Counted from the stretch's first letter, positions 8,020 to 17,242 are shown. The stretch is DNA of 64,000 nucleotides from Winogradskyella pacifica (GCF_013403915.1 NZ_JABFDI010000003.1:62001-126000); one strand, 5' to 3'. Translations and numbers: made by a program. Notes: generated by a model from the letters alone, not told the origin.

Positions 8020-8607
8020 AAAGTAAAAAGACTATCAATCGCAAATATGCTTTTTTTGATTACAGATATCCTATTTCTGTAGATTGAGCAACTGTTTCAA
8101 CAATGATGGAGGGCGATTATCCAGAATCAGAGTGTGAGTTGTTCTTCAGAATAGGGTGCAAGCATCATATTACAAGTCATCTTAATATATATATCACATA
8201 GAATAAATACAACGTTGCTGTTAAGGCTGTTTTTAACGAAGGATTTATGTCTTTCGATTTAAATTTAGAAATCCTATTTAGTCCCTATACGAGATTTTTA
8301 CCATTTTTATTTGTGGGTGGTGGTTGCAATGTATCTAATTCTTTTATAAGTACAGTTGCAAGAGCACAAGGAGGGTTTGGTTTTGAGGTTCTACTCACTA
8401 AAGGTGTTGGCCTAATATTATTTGGGGAATATAATTATATGTTTATCGAGGATCATTTAGTTTGTCTTATGGCAGATGAAACAGATGACGTTATTGAGAG
8501 GTGGATTAAGCTCTAATTTATACTTCGGTGGTAAAAAGAAAAAGGAAGCATTATTTAGAAAAATGAAAACTGTTATTAATTACAGCTTAATCATTCCTTA
8601 TAATTAA
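8020..8607 (+). pseudogene. Decayed csgG-like gene (curli-type export protein, C-terminal barrel part)
   Basis: Fragments in shifting frames add up to the C-terminal outer-membrane barrel carried by flavobacterial CsgG-like proteins: AFFDYRYP near 8055, PESECELFFRIG near 8122, then NKYNVAVKAVFNEGFMSFDLNLE and FSPYTRF (8200-8300), AQGGFGFEVL, FGEYNYMF, and NLYFGGKKKKEALF ending at the stop at 8607. In-frame stops (for example near 8060 and 8199) and a 1-nt deletion near 8491 break it. The longest open piece, 8247-8516, is one fragment of this and not a separate gene. The N-terminal CsgG domain is not recognisable; 7812-8019 holds only more degraded sequence. Frames were judged by eye. Confidence 0.65.
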
Positions 8608-8617
8608 ACGCAATTCT

Positions 8618-8625
8618 TACTTTTG
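8618..8625 (+). promoter_or_regulatory. -7 promoter element for purM
   Basis: TACTTTTG fits TAnnTTTG and ends 27 bp before the purM ATG at 8652. It lies just past the end of the dead csgG-like gene. Confidence 0.5.
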
Positions 8626-8651
8626 CAATATCAATACTAATAAACGATACA

Positions 8652-9830
8652 ATGAGTAATTCGGTGAGTAAAAGATATGCGCAAAGAGGAGTTTCTGCTT
8701 CAAAGGAAGATGTCCATAATGCTATAAAGAATATCGATAAGGGCTTGTTTCCTAAAGCGTTCTGTAAAATAGTTCCAGATTATTTAACTAATGATTCTGA
8801 TTATTGTTTAATAATGCATGCCGATGGAGCTGGTACAAAATCGTCTTTGGCATACATGTATTGGAAAGAAACTGGAGATATTTCAGTTTGGAAAGGCATC
8901 GCTCAAGATGCGTTAATTATGAATATTGACGATTTACTCTGCGTCGGAGCCACAGATAACATAATGTTGTCTTCAACCATTGGAAGAAATAAGAATCTAA
9001 TTCCTGGTGAAGTCATTTCAGCAATAATTAACGGAACAGAAGACTTAATTGAAGATTTAAAGTCTTTTGGAGTTACGATCCATTCAACTGGTGGTGAAAC
9101 TGCAGACGTTGGCGATATAGTAAGGACGATTATTGTCGATTCTACAGTCACGGCACGTATAAAGCGCTCAGATGTTATTGATAACGCTAATATTGTTGCA
9201 GGTGATGTTATTGTCGGTTTAGAGTCTTTCGGTCAGGCCTCTTACGAAACCGAATATAATGGAGGTATGGGAAGTAATGGATTAACATCAGCAAGACACG
9301 ATGTGTTTTCAAAATATTTAGCCGAAAAATATCCAGAAAGTTTTGATGCTGCTGTACCAGAAGACTTAGTGTATTCCGGACAAACAAAATTAACAGATAC
9401 TGTTGAGAACTCACCAATCGACGCTGGTAAGTTAGTGTTATCGCCGACAAGGACTTACGCGCCAATAATCAAAGAAATTCTGAATACATATAATAGTGAT
9501 TCGGTTCACGGCATGGTGCATTGTAGTGGAGGAGCGCAAACAAAAATTCTTCATTTTATTGATGAACTTCATATTGTAAAAGATAATATGTTCAAAGTTC
9601 CGCCGTTATTTAAACTAATTCAAGAACAATCTAAAACAGATTGGAAAGAAATGTATCAAGTGTTTAACTGTGGCCATCGTATGGAATTGTATGTAAAGCC
9701 AGAAGTTGCAAGTGCTATTATTGAGATTTCAAAATCTTTTAATGTAGATGCTAAAATCATTGGTCGCGTAGAAGCTTCCGATAAAAAACAACTTACTATT
9801 AGCAGTGAATACGGCACATTTAAGTATTAA
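8652..9830 (+). CDS. purM: Phosphoribosylformylglycinamidine cyclo-ligase (AIR synthetase)
   Basis: 392 residues, the longer Bacteroidota form of AIR synthetase, which closes FGAM to aminoimidazole ribotide with ATP in purine synthesis. Visible family signatures are the N-terminal SKRYAQRGVS, HADGAGTKSSLAY near residue 55 (nucleotide and metal loop), ALIMNIDDLLCVGA near 88, STGGETADVGD near 146 and the HCSGGAQTKI stretch near 288 in the C-terminal half. It acts in the cytoplasm as a dimer. A DUF3078 gene follows after 12 bp, probably co-transcribed, with no obvious functional link. Confidence 0.85.
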   Translation: MSNSVSKRYAQRGVSASKEDVHNAIKNIDKGLFPKAFCKIVPDYLTNDSDYCLIMHADGAGTKSSLAYMYWKETGDISVWKGIAQDALIMNIDDLLCVGATDNIMLSSTIGRNKNLIPGEVISAIINGTEDLIEDLKSFGVTIHSTGGETADVGDIVRTIIVDSTVTARIKRSDVIDNANIVAGDVIVGLESFGQASYETEYNGGMGSNGLTSARHDVFSKYLAEKYPESFDAAVPEDLVYSGQTKLTDTVENSPIDAGKLVLSPTRTYAPIIKEILNTYNSDSVHGMVHCSGGAQTKILHFIDELHIVKDNMFKVPPLFKLIQEQSKTDWKEMYQVFNCGHRMELYVKPEVASAIIEISKSFNVDAKIIGRVEASDKKQLTISSEYGTFKY

Positions 9831-9842
9831 TTTATTTCAAAC

Positions 9843-10847
9843 ATGAAAAACTATTCTTGGTTTATATTTAGCGTATTTGTCTTATGCTCTAGTATCCTTT
9901 TTGCTCAGCCAGATTCTTTATATTTTCAAAAGAAAAAGAATGAACCTATTCAATTAGGGTGGAGAACTAAAAAAGAAGTTGGCTTAACGCTTAATCAGGT
10001 GTCTTTTACAAACTGGAATACAGGTGGAGCTAATTCAATCTCGGCTATTATATCAGGTAAGGCAGAGGCAAAATATAAGCAAGAAAAATGGTTTTGGAAT
10101 TCTAACTTTAACATCCGTTATGGTTTAAACAAGCAAGAAGATCTAAACATTAGAAAAACGGAAGATGTTATTGAGGTAATCTCTAATATTGGTTTAGAAA
10201 AAGACCCCAAAAGTAATTGGTTTTATTCTTCAAAATTTAGTTTCAACACGCAATTAGCAAATGGATATAATTATCCTAATAGAGATGAGCCTATATCTAG
10301 AGTTTTAGCCCCTGGTTATATGTTTTTTGGTTTGGGAATGGAATATGGAAGGTTTATAGAGCGCATGTCCTTTTATGCCTCACCATTTACCTTAAAAACA
10401 ACATTTGTTTTAGATAATGATTTAGCAAATAGAGGTGCTTTTGGAGTAGAGCCAGCTATTTATGATTTAGAGGGGAATATGCTTAGGGAAGGTAAAAAGG
10501 TGAGACAAGAATTGGGTATATTATTAACTAATAAATATGAAGAGGAGCTTTTTGAGAATATTAAAGTGTCAAGTTTATTACGTTTATATACGGATTATAT
10601 TAATAGTTTTGGAAACGTTGATTTAGAATGGGAACTCAATTTGGACATGAAAGTCAATAGATTTGTAAAGGCTACTTTAGGCTCCCATCTTAGGTATGAC
10701 GATGATATTAAGGTAGAAGTTGAAACCAATGAATTAACCAATGAAGAAAGTGTTATTGTAGGTCCGAAGTTACAATGGAAACAAATTTTGGGTGTTGGTG
10801 TAGTGGTAGATTTAGATCAAATTATTAAAAGTAATTCATCATCTTAA
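9843..10847 (+). CDS. DUF3078 outer-membrane beta-barrel protein
   Basis: 334 residues. A signal peptide ends near residue 22 (SSILFAQ). The mature part has alternating aromatic/polar strands and the DUF3078 signature near its start (LTLNQVSFTNWNTGGANSIS), then KFSFNTQLANGY and a C-terminal LGVGVVVDL strand. The family is restricted to Bacteroidota and predicted to sit in the outer membrane; no member has a well-defined function. It is placed 12 bp after purM and converges on the ABC ATPase gene, whose stop is only 6 bp away. Confidence 0.85.
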   Translation: MKNYSWFIFSVFVLCSSILFAQPDSLYFQKKKNEPIQLGWRTKKEVGLTLNQVSFTNWNTGGANSISAIISGKAEAKYKQEKWFWNSNFNIRYGLNKQEDLNIRKTEDVIEVISNIGLEKDPKSNWFYSSKFSFNTQLANGYNYPNRDEPISRVLAPGYMFFGLGMEYGRFIERMSFYASPFTLKTTFVLDNDLANRGAFGVEPAIYDLEGNMLREGKKVRQELGILLTNKYEEELFENIKVSSLLRLYTDYINSFGNVDLEWELNLDMKVNRFVKATLGSHLRYDDDIKVEVETNELTNEESVIVGPKLQWKQILGVGVVVDLDQIIKSNSSS

Positions 10848-10852
10848 TTCTT

Positions 10853-11512
10853 TTATAAGGTACCTTCACTTAAATATTTATAATCCTCAAGTTCTGTAAG
10901 CTTTTCAATTTTTTTTGTGGAGCCATTATTTAATAAGTAAATATGATCTGATGCCTCAATAATGTGTTGATACATATGGTCGGAGATAATAATAGCTTTT
11001 TCTTTTTTTTCTTCTTGAATAAGCTGTTTTACAGTTTCAATATGTAAAGGTGATAAATGAGAAAATGGTTCGTCTAAAAATACGATTTGACTTTTGGTTT
11101 TTAGAATAATATAGGTTTCAATAATACGTCTTTCCCCACCTGATAGTGCGTTGAATCTCGCATTTTTATAGATAGAAAACGCTTCAAAACTTTCAATAAA
11201 AATAGCCCAATCAATAGCATATAATTTAAATACAAAAGACAAGGTCATGTCACCAGGAATAAAATTATACTGTGGCAGATATATGGCAATTCCTGTAGAA
11301 TATAAGGGCTTTAAAAGAGGTTTGCTATCTAATCTTACCAACATGTATTTTGGTTTTAAATTCCCAAAAGCAATATTGAGCAAGCAGCTTTTGCCACAGC
11401 CATTTCTACCTAAGATAGCTGTAACCTCTCCCGTTTCAGCTTTGAGGTAAATACCGTTTAAAATGCGTTTGTTTTTAAAGTAAAGTTCGACATTGTCTAG
11501 TTCAAATATCAT
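10853..11512 (-). CDS. ABC transporter ATP-binding protein
   Basis: 219 residues, one nucleotide-binding domain. It has Walker A GRNGCGKS at 35-42, a Q-loop around YLPQYNF (about 80), signature LSGGERR near 124, Walker B IVFLDEPFS near 143 and the switch histidine in SDHMYQH near 178. The SDH/H-loop arrangement recalls LptB/LivF-type ATPases, but the short length and the partner differ. Seven bp upstream lies a 95-residue membrane protein that is likely its partner. Substrate and direction of transport are unknown. Confidence 0.85.
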   Translation of the reverse strand: MIFELDNVELYFKNKRILNGIYLKAETGEVTAILGRNGCGKSCLLNIAFGNLKPKYMLVRLDSKPLLKPLYSTGIAIYLPQYNFIPGDMTLSFVFKLYAIDWAIFIESFEAFSIYKNARFNALSGGERRIIETYIILKTKSQIVFLDEPFSHLSPLHIETVKQLIQEEKKEKAIIISDHMYQHIIEASDHIYLLNNGSTKKIEKLTELEDYKYLSEGTL

Positions 11513-11519
11513 TTTGTTA

Positions 11520-11807
11520 TCAAGTGAATTCCTTAAATATGGTAATAAAAATAATGGTTAAAATACAGTCTAAAATAAATATAACAGAAAAAAGCTTTAA
11601 AGTAGAAATACCTAAATTTTTATAAAAGGTTAATTTCCGTTTATTATTAGTTTCACTCACATAATACCATGCAAAAACCGTAAGAAATAATTTGGTCACT
11701 AATGCTGGTACTATTAGTGGATTGAAAAATCCGATAATAGCATTCGCCGTAAAAGACCAAACCACAAACGGTCTGTAAAATGTAAGTATAGCTAGGAATC
11801 GATACAT
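11520..11807 (-). CDS. Small integral membrane protein, likely partner of the adjacent ABC ATPase
   Basis: 95 residues with about three hydrophobic segments (roughly 15-35, 36-52 and 68-92) and a basic loop TNNKRKLTFYKN between the last two. I do not recognise a family. It is the first gene of a two-gene minus-strand operon with the ABC ATPase. Such a short subunit is well below the size of a normal permease, so it may be an accessory or oligomerising subunit. The function is open. Confidence 0.7.
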   Translation of the reverse strand: MYRFLAILTFYRPFVVWSFTANAIIGFFNPLIVPALVTKLFLTVFAWYYVSETNNKRKLTFYKNLGISTLKLFSVIFILDCILTIIFITIFKEFT

Positions 11808-11887
11808 AGTTTTATACTAACGTTATTTATGGGGAGTTTATTTTTACCTGTAATATTGAATTTGTATTAGCATTGAAAAGAATCAAG

Positions 11888-12080
11888 GCCGCTCTGCTTT
11901 TAGAGTCAAGAATAAAGATTTTATAGTAAAGCGACATTTTCTATGTTTTAATACTGATAACAATAATACTAAAAGAATTTATTAGTATTAAAGTAACTTA
12001 ATAGAAGCTAACTAGATCATTGAAAGTTACTGATTTATCAATATTTAGGTCTTGATTCTTTATTCTAGAAGCGCAGCGGT
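11888..12080. repeat. Long imperfect inverted repeat in the 321-bp gap before prfA
   Basis: The 33-bp segments 11888-11920 and 12048-12080 are reverse complements at 24 of 33 positions by hand count, around a 127-bp spacer. Shared blocks are CCGCT, GCTT and AAGAAT. No ORF lies inside. It could be a relic of a small mobile element or a structured 5' region. Nothing else is visible in 11808-12100. Confidence 0.6.
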
Positions 12081-12100
12081 CTAATATCTCAAAAAAAACG

Positions 12101-12108
12101 TATTTTTG
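12101..12108 (+). promoter_or_regulatory. -7 promoter element for prfA
   Basis: TATTTTTG, 20 bp before the prfA ATG at 12129. A purine-rich GAAGAGAG directly precedes the start. Confidence 0.5.
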
Positions 12109-12128
12109 AAATCCAATTTTGAAGAGAG

Positions 12129-13208
12129 ATGTTAGAGAAAATACAGATTATAAAACAACGTTTTGATGAGATCAATGATCTTATCATTCAACCAGATATT
12201 ATATCAGATCAGCAGCGCTACACCAAGCTGATGAAAGAATACAAGGATCTTAAATTAATTGTAGATAAAGGTGAAACCTACAAAGAATCCTTAGAAAATA
12301 TTTCTGAAGCTCAAGAGGTTCTTGCGGATGGCTCTGATGCCGAAATGGTAGATATGGCTAAAATGCAACTTGAAGAAGCAGAAGAAATCATTGAAAAGCT
12401 TGAAGAAGAGATTCGTTTTATGTTGATTCCTAAAGATCCAGACGATGCTAAAAATGTCGTTGTTGAGGTGCGTGCGGGTACAGGTGGAGACGAAGCTAGT
12501 ATTTTTGCGGGTGATTTATACCGAATGTATTCAAAATATTGTAGCGATAAAGGTTGGAGAGTCGATGTTGTAAGTCAAAGTGACGGAACATCTGGTGGTT
12601 TTAAAGAAATTATTTTTGAAGTATCAGGTGAAGATGTTTATGGAACTTTAAAGTTTGAAGCTGGTGTACACCGTGTACAACGTGTGCCACAGACAGAAAC
12701 TCAAGGTCGTGTGCATACAAGTGCAGCAACGGTTATGGTATTACCTGAAGCGGAAGAGTTTGATTACGAATTAGATATGACGGAAGTTCGTATAGAGCGT
12801 ACCACATCAACTGGTCCTGGGGGGCAGTCGGTAAACACAACCTACTCTGCTATTAAGTTACATCACGAGCCAACGGGAATGATTGTAAGTTGTCAAGACC
12901 AGAAATCATCTCATAAAAACTTAGAAAAAGCCTTAAAAGTGTTACGTTCGCGATTATACGATTTAGAATTAGCGAAGCAACAAGCAGCCGATTCTGAAAA
13001 ACGTAAAAGTATGGTGAGTTCTGGTGATAGATCTGCTAAAATTAGAACCTACAATTACCCACAAGGACGCGTAACAGATCATAGAGTACCAGGTTTAACC
13101 CTTTACGATTTGCAAAATATCATTAATGGTGATATTCAAAAAATAATAGACGAATTAATGTTAGCCGAAAACACAGAGTTGTTAAAGGCTAATGATGATG
13201 TAATTTAA
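12129..13208 (+). CDS. prfA: Peptide chain release factor 1
   Basis: 359 residues, the normal RF1 length. It recognises UAA/UAG in the ribosomal A site and triggers peptide release. The GGQ motif ([14 protein letters not shown] at 231-233) is the catalytic tip, and the codon-recognition tripeptide is P-Q-T at 187-189 in [19 protein letters not shown]-x-T is diagnostic for RF1, where RF2 has S-P-F. The N-terminal 100 residues form the coiled region seen in the family. No methyltransferase gene (prmC) is adjacent. A terminator follows at once. Confidence 0.97.
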   Translation: MLEKIQIIKQRFDEINDLIIQPDIISDQQRYTKLMKEYKDLKLIVDKGETYKESLENISEAQEVLADGSDAEMVDMAKMQLEEAEEIIEKLEEEIRFMLIPKDPDDAKNVVVEVRAGTGGDEASIFAGDLYRMYSKYCSDKGWRVDVVSQSDGTSGGFKEIIFEVSGEDVYGTLKFEAGVHRVQRVPQTETQGRVHTSAATVMVLPEAEEFDYELDMTEVRIERTTSTGPGGQSVNTTYSAIKLHHEPTGMIVSCQDQKSSHKNLEKALKVLRSRLYDLELAKQQAADSEKRKSMVSSGDRSAKIRTYNYPQGRVTDHRVPGLTLYDLQNIINGDIQKIIDELMLAENTELLKANDDVI

Positions 13209-13212
13209 ATTG

Positions 13213-13237
13213 AAGCCTCTTTACTGAGGCTTTTTTT
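13213..13237 (+). terminator. Terminator between prfA and pyrF
   Basis: AAGCCTC (13213-13219) pairs with GAGGCTT (13226-13232) and is followed by a T run. pyrF starts only 6 bp later, so pyrF must be read through or use a promoter inside prfA. Confidence 0.8.
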
Positions 13238-13242
13238 ATACT

Positions 13243-14052
13243 ATGACTACACAGCAACTTATAGACCAAATTAAAAAAAAGAAATCGTTCCTTTGCATAG
13301 GATTAGACGTCGATTTAAATAAAATTCCAAAGCATCTATTAAAAGAAGAAGATCCTATCTTTGCTTTTAATAAAGCTATTATTGATGCGACACATCATCT
13401 TTGTGTTGCCTATAAACCCAACACAGCATTTTACGAAGCATACGGTATAAAAGGCTGGCAAGCTTTAGAAAAAACAATCAACTATCTTAACGAAAATTAT
13501 CCTGAAATTTATACGATTGCAGATGCGAAACGTGGAGATATTGGGAATACAAGTACGATGTACGCTAAAGCATTTTTTGAAGATTTAGGTTTTGATAGTG
13601 TTACTGTTGCACCTTATATGGGAAAAGATTCAGTAGAGCCTTTTTTAGCTTTTAAGGACAAACACACCATACTTTTAGCATTAACTTCAAATGAAGGAGC
13701 TTTTGATTTTCAAACAAAGTCGGTTGATGGAGTAGAGTTGTATAAACAGGTTTTAGAAACGTCTAAATCTTGGAAGAATTCTGAAAACTTAATGTATGTG
13801 GTTGGTGCTACTAAAGCTGAGTTTTTAGCGGATATTAGAAAAATTATCCCAGATAGCTTTTTATTAGTGCCTGGCGTTGGTGCGCAAGGAGGAAACCTTC
13901 AAGAGGTTTGTAAATATGGTATGAATAGTTCTGTTGGCTTATTAATTAATTCGTCTCGAGGCATAATTTATGCGTCTCAAGAAGAAGACTTCGCGGAAGC
14001 TGCAGCTCAAAAAGCTAAAGAATTACAACTACAGATGGCTGTTGAATTGTGA
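13243..14052 (+). CDS. pyrF: Orotidine 5'-phosphate decarboxylase, type 2
   Basis: 269 residues. It decarboxylates OMP to UMP, the last step of de novo pyrimidine synthesis. The catalytic Asp/Lys tetrad motif is [11 protein letters not shown] at 94-104, and [10 protein letters not shown] near residue 15 is the substrate aspartate strand. The longer type 2 form, with the [11 protein letters not shown] region, is usual in Bacteroidota. It starts straight after the prfA terminator. Confidence 0.95.
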   Translation: MTTQQLIDQIKKKKSFLCIGLDVDLNKIPKHLLKEEDPIFAFNKAIIDATHHLCVAYKPNTAFYEAYGIKGWQALEKTINYLNENYPEIYTIADAKRGDIGNTSTMYAKAFFEDLGFDSVTVAPYMGKDSVEPFLAFKDKHTILLALTSNEGAFDFQTKSVDGVELYKQVLETSKSWKNSENLMYVVGATKAEFLADIRKIIPDSFLLVPGVGAQGGNLQEVCKYGMNSSVGLLINSSRGIIYASQEEDFAEAAAQKAKELQLQMAVEL

Positions 14053-14055
14053 ACT

Positions 14056-14087
14056 GTCATTCCGAGGACGTAGGACGTGGGAATCTC
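14056..14087. repeat. REP-like dispersed hairpin element
   Basis: GTCATTCCGAGGACG...CGTGGGAATCTCTTG can fold through ATTCC/GGAAT. It shares the GTCATTCC...GGAATCT frame with copies at 42845, 43851, 43892 and 46842. It fills the start of the 104-bp gap after pyrF. Confidence 0.6.
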
Positions 14088-14156
14088 TTGAAACAGAACT
14101 ATAATTAAACAGATTGCTGTACTCAGGTTTTACTGAGCGGGGCCAAAGTATTCATA

Positions 14157-14939
14157 ATGACATATATCGATCAACTTAAACGAGACATCCAACTCAACAA
14201 AACACCCAAGCGTATCATCTCTTTGGTGCCTTCGCAAACCGAATTATTGGTAGATTTAGGTTTAGAATCCTCAATTGTTGGCGTCACTAAGTTTTGTGTA
14301 CACCCGAAGCATCTTAGAATGTCTAAAGCTGTTGTTGGTGGCACAAAGAAAATCAATATTGAAAAAATAAAAGCACTTCGTCCAGATATTATCCTTTGCA
14401 ATAAAGAGGAGAATACTAAGGAGATTATTGAAAGTTTAGAAGAAATAGCTCCAATTCACGTGAGTGATGTTTATAACCTCGACGATTGCTTTGAGCTCAT
14501 TAAGATGTATGGGGCGATTTTTAATATTGAGAGGACAACGTCAACTTTAGTAGCAAATATTCAATTAGAACGCGAAGCATTTCAAATTACACTTCAAAAC
14601 ACGGATAAGTTAAAAGTTGCTTATTTTATTTGGAAAAAACCCTGGATGATTGCGGCATCAGAGAATTTTATAGATGCTATGATTACAGAAGCTGGTTTTG
14701 TAAATGTGTTTAAAGATGATAAACGTTATCCGGAAGTCGACATAAGTAATCCAAAATTAAAAGAGGCAGACCTCATTTTACTATCAAGTGAACCTTTTCC
14801 GTTTAAAGAAGAACATGTCTTAGAATTAAAAGCTCAATTTCCAGAGAAGACTATAAAAATTGTCGATGGTGAATTGTTTTCTTGGTATGGGAGTCGTGTA
14901 CTGAAATCTTATAGCTATTTCAAAACCTTTCATAATTAA
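14157..14939 (+). CDS. Helical-backbone metal receptor (BtuF/FecB-like), without signal peptide
   Basis: 260 residues with the PRIISLVPSQTELLVDLGL opening of the periplasmic-binding family for siderophores, haem and cobalamin. RPDIILCNKEEN near residue 77 and the C-terminal ADLILLSSEPFPF are also typical. Such proteins normally deliver ligand to an ABC importer in the periplasm, yet this one begins MTYIDQLKRDIQLNKTPKRI with no hydrophobic leader, so it is predicted to be cytoplasmic. No permease or ATPase gene is near. Similar signal-less forms occur in flavobacteria; ligand and role are unknown. Confidence 0.75.
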   Translation: MTYIDQLKRDIQLNKTPKRIISLVPSQTELLVDLGLESSIVGVTKFCVHPKHLRMSKAVVGGTKKINIEKIKALRPDIILCNKEENTKEIIESLEEIAPIHVSDVYNLDDCFELIKMYGAIFNIERTTSTLVANIQLEREAFQITLQNTDKLKVAYFIWKKPWMIAASENFIDAMITEAGFVNVFKDDKRYPEVDISNPKLKEADLILLSSEPFPFKEEHVLELKAQFPEKTIKIVDGELFSWYGSRVLKSYSYFKTFHN

Positions 14940-14943
14940 GCAT

Positions 14944-14978
14944 AAAAAAAGTCGATACCTAACTACAATATCGACTTC
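14944..14978 (-). terminator. Terminator of the small gene at 15100
   Basis: AAGTCGATA (14949-14957) pairs with TATCGACTT (14969-14977). The plus-strand A run at 14944-14950 gives a U tract on the minus-strand transcript. It may also serve the converging gene. Confidence 0.7.
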
Positions 14979-15099
14979 TAACTAACTAATGTAAGATCTA
15001 ACTAACTCAATCTTTTGCACTGCAAAGATGGTGAGTTTAATTAGCTTCGAAGTTAAGAGAACGTTAGGGTATAATTAAGTGTAATTTAATAAGTTAGGA

Positions 15100-15297
15100 T
15101 TAGTGGACTTGGACTTCCGAATTGTGCACAACAAATCCTAATTTATTAATTTTATAAAGAACTTTAGTGGCTTTGTACTCAGAGAAATCACTTAAAGCGT
15201 GATCTGTTTGTCTTAAATTATAAGCGTCTTCAATAAGTTGAAGGTACTTTTTCTTAAGCTTTATTCTTTTTTTTATTATTTTTTCTGAATTGCTCAC
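15100..15297 (-). CDS. Small basic protein, Lacal_2735-like
   Basis: 65 residues: a very basic N-terminal helix (EKIIKKRIKLKKK), then KKYLQLIEDAYNLRQTD and SDFSEYKATKVLYKINKL. The KKYxxLxEDAxxL...SDxxxxxAxxxLxKI pattern resembles the short flavobacterial Lacal_2735 family of helical proteins. That assignment is by pattern only. It has its own terminator. Function unknown. Confidence 0.5.
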   Translation of the reverse strand: MSNSEKIIKKRIKLKKKYLQLIEDAYNLRQTDHALSDFSEYKATKVLYKINKLGFVVHNSEVQVH

Positions 15298-15396
15298 AGC
15301 TAAATTTTAATAAATACCTTAGTAAATTACTAAAATTTAGCTAGAACAAGTGTTTTTTTAAGTAAAAGATAACAAAATCTATAGCGTAATGCTGAT

Positions 15397-16110
15397 TTAA
15401 TCTTGCATAGCAAAGACCTTCTTCAATAAATCACTACTACGAGAAGATACTTTTGTTCTTATTTCTTTTTCTTCAACAGCAATCATAGTATAAACACCTT
15501 TTAAAGCTTCTTGCGTTACGTAATCCGTTAAATCAGGGTTCACATTATTTGTCAAAGGAATGTTGTTGTATTTGGTAATAAGGTTAGACCAAATTTGATC
15601 AGCACCTACTTTGCTAAACGAATTATTTATAACAGGCTTAAACTTGCTATATAATTCCGTTTGCGTTTTTGATGTTAAATACGATGTTGCAGCGTCATCT
15701 TCTCCTAAAAGAATGTTTTTGGCATCATCAAAAGTGATGTCTTTTACAGCATTAACAAAAATTGGAGTCGCTTCAGATACGGCATCTTCTGCAGCTCTGT
15801 TAAGTACCTTTAAACCTTCATCAGCTAAACTGCTTAATCCAATTTTACGAAGTGCGCTATCTACTTTTTGAAGTTCTTCTGGTAAAACAATTTTTACCAA
15901 TTCATTTTTAAAGAAACCATCTTCTGCGGTTAATTTAGTTACTTGTTTTTCAATCCCTGTGTCTAAGGCTTCTCGTAATCCGGCTGCAATATCAGCATTA
16001 CCTAAAACACCACCAGTTCCTTGTGGTAAAGAATCGACAACTTGCTGTAATTCAGCACAAGCTGTTAAATTGAAAATAATCAGTAGGGCAAAAATTCTTT
16101 TAATCATCAT
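15397..16110 (-). CDS. DUF4197 lipoprotein
   Basis: 237 residues. A lipoprotein signal ends in NLTACAEL with the acylated Cys at about residue 18, so the protein is anchored in a membrane and faces the periplasm. The rest is helical and matches DUF4197 (GLREALDTGIEKQV, then FFKNELVKIVLPEELQ, and TLDxxKxIL-like FDDAKNILLGEDDAATSYL). The family is widespread in Bacteroidota and proteobacteria with unknown function. Two adjacent ATGs (16110, 16107) are possible starts. Confidence 0.85.
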   Translation of the reverse strand: MMIKRIFALLIIFNLTACAELQQVVDSLPQGTGGVLGNADIAAGLREALDTGIEKQVTKLTAEDGFFKNELVKIVLPEELQKVDSALRKIGLSSLADEGLKVLNRAAEDAVSEATPIFVNAVKDITFDDAKNILLGEDDAATSYLTSKTQTELYSKFKPVINNSFSKVGADQIWSNLITKYNNIPLTNNVNPDLTDYVTQEALKGVYTMIAVEEKEIRTKVSSRSSDLLKKVFAMQD

Positions 16111-16269
16111 TTAAGTTTTAATTTTTGGTAAAGATAATTTATATAGGCAAAAAAACTTCAAGTTTTAGGCCTAAAATAGACATCTCAACTTATTATTATA
16201 GACACATTTAAGTTGCAATAGTCACTATAAAATTGTTTTTAAGTTGAATTTGTATCTGTAAATTAGTAT

Positions 16270-17124
16270 TTAAGAGAAGACAATGGTCTTATTATTATAG
16301 ACCATAACTTTTCTATTGGCGTGAAGTTTAATAGCATTAGATAAAACTATCTTTTCTAAATCGCGTCCTTTTGCTATTAAATCTTTAATTGAAAAGGTAT
16401 GAGATACATGTGCCACATCTTGTTCTATAATTGGTCCGGCATCTAATTCTTCAGTGATATAATGACTTGTAGATCCAATAATTTTTACACCGCGTTTGTA
16501 TGCCGAATGATACGGTTTTGCTCCGACAAAAGCAGGTAAAAACGAATGATGAATATTGATAATCTTATTAGGGTATTTATCAATTAATGTTTCAGAAACA
16601 ATTTGCATATAACGCGCTAAAACGATAAAATCAACCTGATGCGTTTCAAGTAAATTCAACTGTTCTTGTTCAGCTTCATGCTTTGTCGCTTTGGTGACAG
16701 GCACATGATAAAACGGAATATTGAAACTATCGGCAATTGGTTTTAAATCGAGATGATTACTAAGAATGAATGGGATTTCAAGAAATAATTCACCCGAGTT
16801 ATAACGGCCTAAAATATCATACAAACAATGATCGTATTTAGAAACGAATAATGCCATTTTTGGTTTCCTTTCAGCAGAATATATTTTCCATTTCAATTGA
16901 AATTTCTCGGCCAATTCAGAATTGAATAGGTGTTTGAATTTTTCAAGTGAGAACGAATTTGATGCAAATTCACATTCCAATCGCATAAAAAATATGTTTT
17001 GCTCTCTGTCGACATGCTGATCGATATAGACAATATTTCCATCGTTTGAAGCCATAAAAGTAGTCACCGAAGCAATAATATTCGGTTGATCTACGCAATG
17101 AATAAGTAATGTGATTTTATGCAT
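16270..17124 (-). CDS. purU: Formyltetrahydrofolate deformylase
   Basis: 284 residues: an N-terminal ACT-like domain (ITLLIHCVDQPNIIASVTTF, residues 4-23, then a YIDQHVD strand) and a C-terminal formyltransferase-type hydrolase domain with the HHSFLPAFVGAKPYHSAYKRG catalytic block near residue 196 and ELDAGPIIEQDV near 227. It hydrolyses 10-formyl-THF to THF and formate, balancing one-carbon units for purine synthesis. Divergent from icmF. Confidence 0.93.
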   Translation of the reverse strand: MHKITLLIHCVDQPNIIASVTTFMASNDGNIVYIDQHVDREQNIFFMRLECEFASNSFSLEKFKHLFNSELAEKFQLKWKIYSAERKPKMALFVSKYDHCLYDILGRYNSGELFLEIPFILSNHLDLKPIADSFNIPFYHVPVTKATKHEAEQEQLNLLETHQVDFIVLARYMQIVSETLIDKYPNKIINIHHSFLPAFVGAKPYHSAYKRGVKIIGSTSHYITEELDAGPIIEQDVAHVSHTFSIKDLIAKGRDLEKIVLSNAIKLHANRKVMVYNNKTIVFS

Positions 17125-17209
17125 AAAACTAATCTTGAATGAGTTGATAAAAGTAATTAAAATTGTGTGCCATTGCCACTTTCTCTGCGTTTTAGATAAT
17201 TGATGATTA

Positions 17210-17242
17210 TTGCCTTAGATTTTTGAATATTCCTTAAATTTG
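17210..17242 (+). promoter_or_regulatory. Promoter for icmF
   Basis: -33 TTG at 17210-17212 and -7 TAAATTTG at 17235-17242, 22 bp apart. The -7 ends 27 bp before the icmF ATG. Confidence 0.55.

Noticed and set aside
8247..8516. 89-residue frame as a separate small gene
   Set aside because: It is one open piece of the broken csgG-like gene, with homologous sequence continuing on both sides in other frames.
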